The notes under the pieces are model-generated. The model was not told the origin of the DNA, did no database searches, and saw nothing but the letters and a program-made list of their open reading frames with translations. Of a DNA stretch of 64,000 nucleotides, positions 49,801 to 57,156 are shown piece after piece. The DNA comes from Paenibacillus gyeongsangnamensis (lineage in GTDB: Bacteria > Bacillota > Bacilli > Paenibacillales > NBRC-103111): contig NZ_JAQAGZ010000022.1 of the NCBI RefSeq assembly GCF_027533625.1, positions 1 through 64,000 on the forward strand, in the 5' to 3' direction. Positions within the stretch are counted from its first letter, which is position 1; each line of letters begins with the position of its first letter. Both the position numbers and the translations under genes were made by a program.

Positions 49801-50329
49801 GTCCGGCGAATACGCGGAGTCGATCCTCATTAAGGACGTGAAGTCCCCTGAGCGGCTGCTGGACGAGACGTCCCTGTTCCTTCATCGAGTGGAGGAGAGC
49901 CTTCCGGAGGAGAAGAAGCAGGTGCTGCAGAAGCTTCACAGCATCGAGGCGGTCTTTACCGGCAAAAAGGTGCTGCTGGCCGATGACGATATCCGCAATG
50001 TATTCGCCCTCTCGACGCTCTTGGAGGGGCTCGGAATGGAGGTCGCCTTCGCCGAGACAGGCCGGCAGGCGTTGGAGCTGCTGCACCGCGAGCCGGATTT
50101 CGATCTCGTGCTGATGGACATCATGATGCCGGAGGTGGACGGCTTCGAGGCGATGCGGGCCATTCGGGAGGACGAACGGTTCGACCGGCTGCCGATTATT
50201 GCGCTGACGGCCAAGGCCATGAAGGAAGACCGTGAGAAATGCATAGCCGCGGGCGCGTCGGATTATATTACGAAGCCGGTCCATACGGACCAGCTGCTTT
50301 CCTTAATGAGGGTTTGGTTATGCAAATAA
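46862..50329 (+). CDS. Hybrid sensor histidine kinase with three receiver regions, middle one truncated
   Basis: 1155 residues. TM1 about 8-28; an extracellular four-helix-bundle sensor of chemoreceptor type (about 30-180); TM2 about 183-205; HAMP (206-260); GAF (about 280-430); coiled coil (about 435-540); HisKA with phospho-His551 (FLANMSHELRTPLNS); ATPase with N671 (LLSNAFKFT), DTGIGI and GTGLGLSI; receiver 1 with D878 (LLDIQLP); a partial receiver (about 951-1024) that lacks its phospho-Asp core; receiver 3 with D1086 (LVLMDIMMPEVDG). It sits between the receiver-phosphatase and CheR, whose start it overlaps by 10 bases. ATG 46862. Confidence 0.9.
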   Translation: MRIRSKIVVGFGILIIVLFALAGIGINRLNMTDQNLKDMYENRYQRLKLSTTLRNDSAELAKAIDNLILIDSEESDTKNNQIINDKSKLISQEMQQIDGLFTTPEERRLAEDMKQTGKRFMDYKDNVVQMNRTGKKQDANNLRTNAGNALQDQFIQSIAGISTYEEKAMDDAIERSLEDNNRGFNFTGILTIAGLLLGFGIIYWIGTAFNRGLNSLQQLMLAFAGGAWGDSAYRVKVTSGDEFGKLAGFFNRMADDLERTTAKERALNKMNEDNLWIQNHSAHLYYQLQETNRVDEMGQLFISELARMVGAQSGVFYVAETAGTERKLVLAGSYANSESEAQEELRFGQGLIGQAAKDGKAIVLDEAPSDYGGLGSALGRIEPLALNVQPILYDGRTIGVFELVFLKKPGEVERQMIEQIAEVFGIVLNSLKDRLKNEELLRIHKALTDELQSQSEELLSQQDELKASNEHLEVQARALKASEELLQRQQEELEQANEALTRKTVELEEQVKATEEINRQIESAKESLEKQTFELALASRYKSEFLANMSHELRTPLNSLLILSQLLKENKEGNLTVKQVEYAETIYSSGCDLLKLIDDVLDLAKVESGRMDVQREQVDVPDLIESLQRTFAPVARSRNLDFKVRVHDSAPNRLITDASRLLQILKNLLSNAFKFTHSGWILLDIGMVNEPQPMISFAVEDTGIGIPSDKQELVFEAFRQADGTTSRKYGGTGLGLSISRQLAGLLGGKIGLQSEEGKGSRFTVYLPLIIERKQEEERPEPGALPQIRVAALNARAGRKETAAGTVPSGPQAAGTLPDDRDRIGPDDKVLLIIEDDQHFAGVLLDMARSRGFKAIVALSGDTGLELAKMRQPDAILLDIQLPVIDGWSVLVQLKNDNATRHIPVHVISVVDEVHRGLALGAIAWLRKPSNREGLKQAFDQIQSFLDRELKNLLLVEPDESQRANLTKLIARDDLSITAVKSGEYAESILIKDVKSPERLLDETSLFLHRVEESLPEEKKQVLQKLHSIEAVFTGKKVLLADDDIRNVFALSTLLEGLGMEVAFAETGRQALELLHREPDFDLVLMDIMMPEVDGFEAMRAIREDERFDRLPIIALTAKAMKEDREKCIAAGASDYITKPVHTDQLLSLMRVWLCK

Positions 50330-51249
50330 ACGGCGGGCCTTTAGTCGGCAAAGAGAAGGAAGCGATGAATGCGCTGCGCGGCATCCACTCTGTGTATACG
50401 AATCCCTGGCTGCCGGGGGCAACCGGGGAGCAAGAGGAGCGGGAACGGGTCGAAATCCTGCTGCTGCTTGAGGGGCTTTTCCGTCTTTACGGATACGATT
50501 TTCGGAATTATGCCTACCCGTTCCTGAGACGGAGGATCTGGCACCGGGTGTACGCGGAGCGCCTCAGTACGATCTCGGGCCTGCAGGAACGGGTGATTCA
50601 TGACCGCAGCTGCATGGAAAGACTGCTCGGCGATCTGGTGATCCATGTGACCGAGATGTTCCGGGATCCGACGTTCTTCGCCGCGTTTCGGGAGCAGGTC
50701 ATCCCGATTCTAAGGGAGCAGCCGTCGCTTCGGATATGGCATGCCGGCTGTGCGACGGGGGAAGAGGTGTATTCCACCGCGATTTTGCTTGATGAGGAGG
50801 GCTTGTATGACCGGGCGCGCATCTATGCCACCGATATCAGCGAAGACGTCCTGCACATTGCGGAACGGGCTTCATATCCGCTCAATAAAATGCAGGAGTA
50901 TACGAAAAACTATATGAGAGCCGGGGGGAAGGACGCCTTCTCCCATTATTATTCCGCCTCGAAGGAGACGGCGGAGTTCCATCCGTTCCTTAAGGAAAAA
51001 ATCGTATTCGCCCAGCACAATCTGGTAACCGATCGATCGTTTAACGAATTTCATGTAATCTTTTGCCGGAATGTGCTGATTTATTTCAATTCGCATCTGC
51101 ACAACCAGGTTCACAGGCTGATTTATGACAGTCTAAGCGCATCCGGGATCCTGGTGCTTGGTCACAAGGAGTCGATGGCTTTTTCAGCGCACGCCGACGA
51201 TTACGAGGCATTGGACCCGCAGGAGAAAATATTCCGCAAAGTCAAATGA
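50320..51249 (+). CDS. cheR: Stand-alone CheR-type methyltransferase
   Basis: 309 residues: an N-terminal CheR helical domain (about 45-105) and the SAM-binding domain (about 110-309). SAM motifs are RIWHAGCATGEEVYSTAI (about 140-157) and IYATDISEDVL (about 168-178), with FCRNVLIYFN (about 248-257). CheR proteins methylate Glu residues of chemoreceptor helices, but this gene stands in a kinase cluster with no chemoreceptor, CheA, CheW or CheB gene nearby. Its start overlaps the hybrid kinase by 10 bases; an upstream in-frame GTG or ATG is inside that gene and is rejected. Confidence 0.9.
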   Translation: MQINGGPLVGKEKEAMNALRGIHSVYTNPWLPGATGEQEERERVEILLLLEGLFRLYGYDFRNYAYPFLRRRIWHRVYAERLSTISGLQERVIHDRSCMERLLGDLVIHVTEMFRDPTFFAAFREQVIPILREQPSLRIWHAGCATGEEVYSTAILLDEEGLYDRARIYATDISEDVLHIAERASYPLNKMQEYTKNYMRAGGKDAFSHYYSASKETAEFHPFLKEKIVFAQHNLVTDRSFNEFHVIFCRNVLIYFNSHLHNQVHRLIYDSLSASGILVLGHKESMAFSAHADDYEALDPQEKIFRKVK

Positions 51250-51258
51250 GGTGTCTGT

Positions 51259-52434
51259 ATGGAAGAACCGATCCGCATCCTTCTGGTGGACGACCAGCCG
51301 GAGAATCTGCTTGCTCTGGAAGCGGTGCTGGAGGATCAGAATTACGATCTGGTGAAAGCCGGATCCGGCGAGGAGGCGCTGCGTTGTCTCTTGAAATACG
51401 AAGTGGCGGTGATCGTGCTCGACGTGCAGATGCCCGGAATGGACGGCTTTGAAACGGCGCAATGGATCAAATCGCGCGAGAAGACCAAGGCGGTGCCGAT
51501 CATTTTCATTACCGCGGCTCCCGAGCAGCAGGATCAAGCATTCACGGCGTATTCCATCGGGGCGATCGACTATATGGTGAAGCCTTTTGTGCCGCGCACG
51601 CTGAAGTCGAAGATCGAGGGCTTCGTCAGCATCTATTTGACGCAGAAGGAGCTGCAGCGGCAGACCGAGCTGCTGAACGAGCGCAGCCGCGAGCTTGAAC
51701 GGGCGAAGGAAGCGGCGGAGCAGGCCGCCCTGGCCAAATCGCAATTCCTTGCGATGATGAGCCACGAGATCCGTACGCCCCTCAACGGGGTCATGGCCAT
51801 GGCGGAGCTGCTGCTGGAGACGGAACTGAACGGCGAGCAGAAGGAATACGCGGAGACGATCCGCCGCAGCGGCGGGGCTCTGCTCTCCATCATCAACGAC
51901 ATCCTGGATCTGTCGAAGACGGAGTCGGGCAAGATGGAGATCAAGGAAGAGCCGCTCCATCTTCGCGCCTGCCTGATCGAGACGTTCGAGATTTTTCACC
52001 CGGATTCGCGCAGCAAGGAGCTCGAGATGACATACGATATCGGCACGAGTATTCCGGATTTCCTGCTCGGCGACGAGGCGCGCTTGAGGCAAATCCTCGT
52101 CAATTTGATCGGCAACGCCGTGAAATTCACGGAACGCGGGGGAGTTCATGTATCCGTGAAGGGGGAGCCGCGCGGCGAAGACGAACTGGAGCTGGAATTC
52201 CGCGTGAGCGATACGGGCATCGGAGTTCCTCCGGAGAAGCGGGAGCTGCTGTTTCAGCCGTTCAGCCAGGTGGACTCGTCCATGACGAGAAGATACAGCG
52301 GCACAGGCCTTGGGCTCGCCATCTGCCGCAACTTGGTGCATTTGATGAAGGGAAGCATCCGTCTCGTGGAATCGGACCGCCCGGGGGCGGAGTTTGTATT
52401 TACGATCATCGTGAAATTATGCGGCGAAGACTGA
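51259..52434 (+). CDS. Receiver-linked histidine kinase (REC-HisKA-HATPase)
   Basis: 391 residues. A receiver (1-120; D55 in VIVLDVQMPG, Lys in MVKPFVPRT) is followed by a coiled coil (about 125-160), HisKA with phospho-His169 (MMSHEIRTPLNG), and an ATPase domain with ILVNLIGNAVKFTE, DTGIGVPPE and GTGLGLA. It has no membrane segment or sensor domain, so it probably acts as a cytoplasmic relay driven by phosphorylation of its own receiver. It follows CheR by nine bases, has a GAGGTG site and ends with a terminator. Confidence 0.92.
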   Translation: MEEPIRILLVDDQPENLLALEAVLEDQNYDLVKAGSGEEALRCLLKYEVAVIVLDVQMPGMDGFETAQWIKSREKTKAVPIIFITAAPEQQDQAFTAYSIGAIDYMVKPFVPRTLKSKIEGFVSIYLTQKELQRQTELLNERSRELERAKEAAEQAALAKSQFLAMMSHEIRTPLNGVMAMAELLLETELNGEQKEYAETIRRSGGALLSIINDILDLSKTESGKMEIKEEPLHLRACLIETFEIFHPDSRSKELEMTYDIGTSIPDFLLGDEARLRQILVNLIGNAVKFTERGGVHVSVKGEPRGEDELELEFRVSDTGIGVPPEKRELLFQPFSQVDSSMTRRYSGTGLGLAICRNLVHLMKGSIRLVESDRPGAEFVFTIIVKLCGED

Positions 52435-52452
52435 TTTATGGTGCAGGGGACT

Positions 52453-52500
52453 GTCGGAACGTGAAGCGCGAAAGGCGCAGAACGGTCCGATTTTTTTTGT
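52453..52500 (+). terminator. Terminator of the signalling cluster
   Basis: TCGGAACGT and ACGGTCCGA pair, with an inner GCGC/GCGC hairpin, followed by eight T. Confidence 0.8.
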
Positions 52501-52633
52501 TTCGGCAGGGTGCATGTTTTCCTTCAAAACAAGGCAGAATGTGATTCAGGGCCTAGCCGTTCGTTTAAATATATAGTAAATGGTTCCAACGTCCATTTTA
52601 TTCAATTCATTCCAGAAAGGTGCAGGTGAGTTT

Positions 52634-53830
52634 ATGAGCTCCCAAGCTTGTATCGCCATGCTGCTGGCCGGCGGAGAAGGCCGTCGGCTCGGTGTGTTAA
52701 CCCGTAGGAAAGCCAAGCCTGCCGTTCATTTCGGCGGGGTCTGCCGAATCATCGACTTCAGCTTGAGCAATTGCGCACATTCGGGGATGACAGCGGTCGG
52801 CGTGGTCACTCAATACCAATGGAACTCCTTGCATGATCATATCGGGGACGGTTCGGTTTGGGGAGATCCCTCGAAGGGCGGCATTACACTGCTGGCGTCG
52901 GAACAAAGCCATATTGGTCCGAACGGCTATGCAGGCACCGCGGACGCAGTATATGCCAACCGTGGTTTTATCGAAGCATACGATCCGGAGCACGTGCTCG
53001 TGCTTTCGGCTGACCATATTTATCAAATGGATTACCGCAAGCTGCTGGAGCAACACGCAGCTTCCGGGGCGGACGCCACCATCGCCGTTACGCCCGTAGC
53101 TTGGGAAGAGGCGCACCGGTTCGGCATTATGCGAACGGACGAGCAAGGACGTATCGTCGAGTTTGAGGAAAAGCCTATGAAGCCAAAGAGCAATCTTGCT
53201 TCCATGGGCATCTATGTGTTCAAGTGGTCTTATCTGCGCGAGATGCTGCAGCAGGATGCGGAACGGCCCGATTCCGGCCACGATTTCGGTAAGGATGTTA
53301 TTCCGGCGATGCTGAGCTCGAACGGGCATCTTCAAACTTATTCGTTTGAGGGGTATTGGAGAGACGTCGGCACGATCGAGAGCTTGTGGGAGGCCCATAT
53401 GGATTTACTGGGCAAACGCACAGCGTTCCCGATCGGCGAACGCGATTGGCCGACTCTGACACCGAACGGGGAAATCGGGCAATCGTATGTGGATCCCGCC
53501 GCTAGAGTTACCCAGTCCATGATTGCAGGCAGCTCCATGGTTTATGGCCATGTCGAGCGTTCGGTCATTTCTTACGGGGTTCAAATCGGACAAGGCAGCG
53601 TGCTTCGGGACTGCGTCGTCATGCCGAATGCCCAGATCGGCCGGAACGTGTTTATCCGGAGCGCCATCATCGGTGAAGAGGCGATCATCCACGACGGGGC
53701 AACGATCGGGAGCTTGTCGGAATCCGCGATCGAAGTGGTGGGCGACGGGGAACGCGTCATGAAGAAGCATGAGATGAGGCCGAAGATGTATATTCCGGCA
53801 GGTCCAATGCATTTTGAGCATGCCCGATAA
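52634..53830 (+). CDS. glgC: Glucose-1-phosphate adenylyltransferase
   Basis: 398 residues; makes ADP-glucose from glucose-1-phosphate and ATP, the first step of glycogen synthesis. The nucleotidyltransferase part (about 7-260) has MLLAGGEGRRLGVLTRRKAKPAVHFGG, SADHIYQMDY and GYWRDVGTIESLWEA; the C-terminal left-handed beta-helix (about 290-390) has hexapeptide repeats such as VLRDCVVMPNAQIGRNVF. No glgA, glgB, glgD or glgP gene lies next to it. ATG 52634 has an AGGTGAG site. The next gene is a stress protein. Alternative nucleotide-sugar use is possible. Confidence 0.92.
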   Translation: MSSQACIAMLLAGGEGRRLGVLTRRKAKPAVHFGGVCRIIDFSLSNCAHSGMTAVGVVTQYQWNSLHDHIGDGSVWGDPSKGGITLLASEQSHIGPNGYAGTADAVYANRGFIEAYDPEHVLVLSADHIYQMDYRKLLEQHAASGADATIAVTPVAWEEAHRFGIMRTDEQGRIVEFEEKPMKPKSNLASMGIYVFKWSYLREMLQQDAERPDSGHDFGKDVIPAMLSSNGHLQTYSFEGYWRDVGTIESLWEAHMDLLGKRTAFPIGERDWPTLTPNGEIGQSYVDPAARVTQSMIAGSSMVYGHVERSVISYGVQIGQGSVLRDCVVMPNAQIGRNVFIRSAIIGEEAIIHDGATIGSLSESAIEVVGDGERVMKKHEMRPKMYIPAGPMHFEHAR

Positions 53831-53861
53831 TCATCCAAAAACTTAAGGGGAGGCGTAAACC

Positions 53862-54188
53862 ATGGTTCATTCCATTATGGTGGCGGCAGGCAAGCAGGAG
53901 GTCAAGGAAGCGGTACGAAGCCTCTATACCGCCGGACGCGATGTACATCAGATTCATATTCTGGCGCATGAGAACGCAGAAACCGCAGAGCTCTTTAGGC
54001 CTAAGGCCGTCAGCCGAATCGGAATGGCCGGGGAAGACATGGTTCATACGGCCGCGCCTTTGTACCGCGGGGAAGGCGCCTTGCTCCGGGACAAGCTTCG
54101 GGCTCTCGGCTTATCCCCCTCCGCGATCGAATATTATGAGGAAGAGATGGAGAAAGGCCGGATCGTGATTGCCGTAGACGAACAATAA
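53862..54188 (+). CDS. General stress protein of the YflT/GSP17M type
   Basis: 108 residues of the general stress protein 17M-like fold (YflT). The pattern MVAAGKQEVKEAVRSLYTAGRDVHQIHILAHE and the last part with SAIEYYEEEMEKGRIVIAVDE match. Such proteins are induced by sigma-B in Bacillus; function unknown. ATG 53862 follows GGGGAGG. A frameshifted relative lies at 44907-45330. It lies 31 bases after glgC and may be on the same transcript. Confidence 0.85.
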   Translation: MVHSIMVAAGKQEVKEAVRSLYTAGRDVHQIHILAHENAETAELFRPKAVSRIGMAGEDMVHTAAPLYRGEGALLRDKLRALGLSPSAIEYYEEEMEKGRIVIAVDEQ

Positions 54189-54233
54189 CCAGGCCGGGAA
54201 AGGGACAAGCCCGGCTCAAAGGAGGGAACTTCC

Positions 54234-54815
54234 ATGAACAAACGACATTGGCCTTGGATCCTCTTGACGGCCGGGCTCAGTCTCTGCGGAGGCTCCTGGA
54301 TCACGTCCGTACCTCAGGCGGCTGGAGGAATAACGATGAATGACAGCGTATCCGCGGCGGGGGCCGCATCGGCGAAGACGGCAGCCGTACATCACGCTGG
54401 GCCGGTCCCGGCTGCGGCCGTTCCGAAGGCCCCTTCCATGCGGTTCGAGCGGGTGAACGGCGTATCGGTCTCGGACGATCTGAAAACGCTTTATGAAATC
54501 AAGGGCGAGCCCTTGCGCGTCGAATCGGATCCGCTGCTGAAGCATGAACGGATCTTCGTCTATAAGGACTGCCGTATCGGCTTGTACGACAATTTTATCC
54601 AATATGTGAGCGTGCCCGGAGACAACGCCCTGATCGAGATTGACGGGCAGATTTACGACATGAATCCGGACGTCCTGAAGAAGGTGCTGGGCAAGCCCAG
54701 CTTCATAGCCGAAGACGGCCTGGTCTACCGCAAGGGGCAGGTTGCGCTGAAATTGTTTCTGGACCCGAGCGGGAAGCTGAATTCTGTTCATCTGTTCTCG
54801 GCGATGGCCGACTAA
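54234..54815 (+). CDS. Secreted protein of unknown function
   Basis: 193 residues: signal peptide (about 1-30, ending near SVPQA), an Ala-rich spacer (about 35-65) and a compact C-terminal domain (about 70-190) without a family name I know. The region reads MRFERVNGVSVSDDLKTLYEIKG, IGLYDNFIQYVSVPGDNALIEI and LKKVLGKPSFIAEDGLVYRKGQ, reminiscent of small SmpA/OmlA-like beta-rich domains in secreted proteins such as the 34490 lipoprotein. ATG 54234 follows AAAGGAGGG. Confidence 0.75.
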   Translation: MNKRHWPWILLTAGLSLCGGSWITSVPQAAGGITMNDSVSAAGAASAKTAAVHHAGPVPAAAVPKAPSMRFERVNGVSVSDDLKTLYEIKGEPLRVESDPLLKHERIFVYKDCRIGLYDNFIQYVSVPGDNALIEIDGQIYDMNPDVLKKVLGKPSFIAEDGLVYRKGQVALKLFLDPSGKLNSVHLFSAMAD

Positions 54816-54859
54816 GCTCATGACGAACCGAAAGAACCAAAGGTGCAATGATGAGCATA

Positions 54860-55394
54860 CTAAGTAAACGGCGAAAGAATAAAAATAATCCAATTGTTAT
54901 AGGTGAACACATGAAGGATGACCGCAATCCATTCGAAGGCGACGAAAAGCAGCGACCACCCGACGATATAGGCTGCAAGGTATAATCCTTTCGGATTGAA
55001 CTTGTTGTACAAATAGACATACAAAAGCACATACGGGGTGTACATCAAATAAGTGGAGTAAGGGAAAGAGTTCTTGTTATTTATGGGATAAAACACCTGA
55101 TTGGTGCTCCGTTGAGGGCGCTTTTTTATTAGGCACGAAAGCAGGTTGCTGCCTGAGTAAAAGACGGAGCAGAGTAAATCGGAGGCCCACAGATGAGCAG
55201 AGGGCAAGCGAGAGGTATCATTTAAAGTCAAATCCAATCCTTGATACGGTAAGCTAGCCCCTATCGACGCCATCGCCGGGCTGGAAAGCCAAGGCACCGG
55301 CGACGACGATAAAGGAGAGCCAAACATCCGGACCGAGCCATTTGGCGAAGAAGGCCGCGTTACCGATCCGGAAGGTCGTCCGGAGAAAATTCAT
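54860..55394 (-). pseudogene. Broken CBO0543-family membrane protein gene
   Basis: At 55394 a start MNFLRTTFRIGNAAFFAKWLG plus WLSFIVVAGALA resembles the N-terminus of the CBO0543 membrane family but stops soon after. Further on, in a different frame, YSTYLMYTPYVLLYVYLYN then KFNPKGLYLAAYIVGWSLLFVAFEWIAVILHVFTYNNW resembles the family's C-terminal helices. The middle, including part of 55090-55230, fits no family and has stops. I infer one original gene split by insertions or deletions. Recognition is by eye. Confidence 0.5.
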
Positions 55395-55433
55395 CTCATA
55401 AGTCCTGGTTCTTGCGGTTGGATAAGCCCGGTT

Positions 55434-56057
55434 TTATGCCTGGTACTTGCCTTCGATCACGAGTTCATGCAGCGAGCGGCGCCCGTTCGGAACCTCGCGC
55501 TCCTGCAGTCCTTCGGGCAGAACACCCTTCTCGCCCTGGTAGCCGAGAGCGACGACGGCGTGCAGCTCGAACCGGTCCGGCACATTCAACAGCCGGCGCG
55601 CCTTCTCCCTATCGAATCCGCCGATGGCGTGGGTAACAAGACCGAGCAGCTTCGCCTGCAGCGCCAGGTAGCCCCAAGCCGTACCGGCATCGAAGGCGTG
55701 TGCGCCGTTCGGATCGCCGTTGTCTCTCAGCTTGTCCGAGGCAATGACGACAAGAACGGGTGCCTTGGAAGCCCAGGAGCGGTTGAAATCGTTCAGGAAT
55801 TCATGGTACAGGCGGAGCTGCTCGTCCGTCTTGGCTACGAAGAAACGCCACGGTTGGTCGTTGAAGGAGGAGGGAGCCCAATGGGCCGCTTCCAGCACGG
55901 CGAAGAGATCCGCATCGCTCACCTTCCGCTCCGAATAAGAGCGCGGGGACCATCGGTTCAGGAAGAGCGGATTCAGGTCATATTCATGCTTGCGAAAAGG
56001 CTTGACTTCTGCCGATACTTGTTGAAAATAGGCTTCATTTTTGGACACATCAAACAC
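55434..56057 (-). CDS. Nitroreductase family protein
   Basis: 207 residues of the NAD(P)H-dependent FMN nitroreductase fold. The FMN-contact pattern RWSPRSYSERKVSDADLFAVLEAAHWAPSSFNDQPWRFFV (about 35-75) and DAGTAWGYLALQAKLLGL (about 123-140), plus VALGYQGEKG near the end, are clear. It reduces nitro compounds, quinones or other oxidants. ATG 56057 has GGAAAGG. It is one gene and divergent from nothing close; an acyl-lipase gene follows upstream on the same strand. Confidence 0.92.
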   Translation of the reverse strand: MFDVSKNEAYFQQVSAEVKPFRKHEYDLNPLFLNRWSPRSYSERKVSDADLFAVLEAAHWAPSSFNDQPWRFFVAKTDEQLRLYHEFLNDFNRSWASKAPVLVVIASDKLRDNGDPNGAHAFDAGTAWGYLALQAKLLGLVTHAIGGFDREKARRLLNVPDRFELHAVVALGYQGEKGVLPEGLQEREVPNGRRSLHELVIEGKYQA

Positions 56058-56147
56058 TACCTTTCCAATAGGAACTTAATGAATAAAATATAGCATGCCG
56101 TTCCTGAATTTGGCAACGCTCCTTATGGATCACGTCTGAACGTCTCT

Positions 56148-56909
56148 TCAGGACTGCCCCTCCTCCCGGATTTCCGGACAAAAACCCGGCGATCGCCGGA
56201 TCAGCTTGCGAACGTAGGACGGATCGAGGTACGAAAGCTCGCGGAAATAAGCCTCAATGCGGTGGCTGCCGATGAGAGAGCGGTTCCGGAAGGTCAGCTC
56301 AAGACGCGACTGCACGTGCCGGTAAACCGTTTCCCCGATGGATAAGGGCAGCTGGGGTATAAGGTCGGATCGGTTGACGATATGCCGGCTGTTCGTGACG
56401 TGCTTATTAAATACGCGCGCGAAAGTAGGATTACCTACCTTAGGCGAGCCGAAGGTTGTTACCTGCGGCTCCAAGAAAGCGGTATTTACAGCCATATCGA
56501 GCGCGCATAGCGTAGCGAGGGAGCCTCCGACGCTGTGACCGGTGAGGAGCAGCTTCTTGGCAGGGGAGGTGCCCTGCAGCGTATCACGAATCGGGCTGCG
56601 CAGAGCGTCCGAGTACAACCGGGTCAAGCCTTGATGCGTAGCCCCCGCATTGGAGGCATAGCGGTACGGAATTTGATTGAACTGGAGGTCCCGCAAGAGG
56701 TCCAGCAAATCTTCGGTGCCGCGAAACGCAATGACGATGTTTTTCTCCGATTCGAGTATAAACCCAAGGAAAGGGGACGTTCCCGTTCCAAGCTGTTTGA
56801 CGAGCCGGTAACCGCGCGGAAGGGTGACGGCTCCCTGCTGCTTAAACTGCCGCACCGCTTGAAATACGACGGCGGCCAGCCATATCGTTCTTTGAACCTT
56901 GATCGCCAT
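56148..56909 (-). CDS. Lipase (class 3 family)
   Basis: 253 residues with the alpha/beta hydrolase fold of class 3 lipases. The nucleophile motif is GHSVGGSLATLCALDMA, a GxSxG elbow (about 124-128), with NIVIAFRGTED (about 57-67) and VTTFGSPKVGN (about 147-157); the late His is in GSHRIEAYF. No signal peptide or membrane segment, so it may be cytoplasmic or loosely exported. I choose ATG 56909; a second in-frame ATG at 56942 would add 11 residues and neither has a strong site. Confidence 0.85.
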   Translation of the reverse strand: MAIKVQRTIWLAAVVFQAVRQFKQQGAVTLPRGYRLVKQLGTGTSPFLGFILESEKNIVIAFRGTEDLLDLLRDLQFNQIPYRYASNAGATHQGLTRLYSDALRSPIRDTLQGTSPAKKLLLTGHSVGGSLATLCALDMAVNTAFLEPQVTTFGSPKVGNPTFARVFNKHVTNSRHIVNRSDLIPQLPLSIGETVYRHVQSRLELTFRNRSLIGSHRIEAYFRELSYLDPSYVRKLIRRSPGFCPEIREEGQS

Positions 56910-56986
56910 ATTGGAAAACCCCTGGTTTCGATGATGGTACATCTTATTCCAGGGGCCGGATAAACGTGTAGCGGCGATAACAAAAA

Positions 56987-57149
56987 GGGGGCTGATTCAA
57001 AAAGGTCTTGCGGAATCAACTAGACCCAAAATTCCAACAAAGAAGCTTCCAAAACCACTGTCAAGGTGGGATTGGAAGCTTCTTTTTCTGCTAATTCACC
57101 AATCTATGTGGGGCATAAAAAATGTAAAAATGACTTTTTAGACAGCCCC
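56987..57149. mobile_element. Possible MITE or decayed IS end pair
   Basis: The left end GGGGCTGATTCAAAAAGGTC and the right end (revcomp GGGGCTGTCTAAAAAGTC) are inverted copies with a few changes, of the type seen at the ends of several IS families that start with GGGCTGT(C/T)TAAAAAGTC. The 163-bp interior has no transposase and holds a terminator hairpin. I infer a non-autonomous or remnant element between the lipase and the SLH protein gene. Confidence 0.45.
57039..57086 (+). terminator. Rho-independent terminator inside the repeat
   Basis: AAGAAGCTTCCAA and TTGGAAGCTTCTT form a perfect 13-bp stem around a 19-base loop, then TTTCTG. It lies between the lipase and the SLH protein genes and could work on either strand. 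Confidence 0.75.
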
Positions 57150-57156
57150 AGTGGGC

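Noticed and set aside
52560..52595. GTTTAA-containing stretch before glgC as a sigma-B promoter
   Set aside because: The -35 half is good, but at the right distance only GGTTCC is found, which is too weak to claim.
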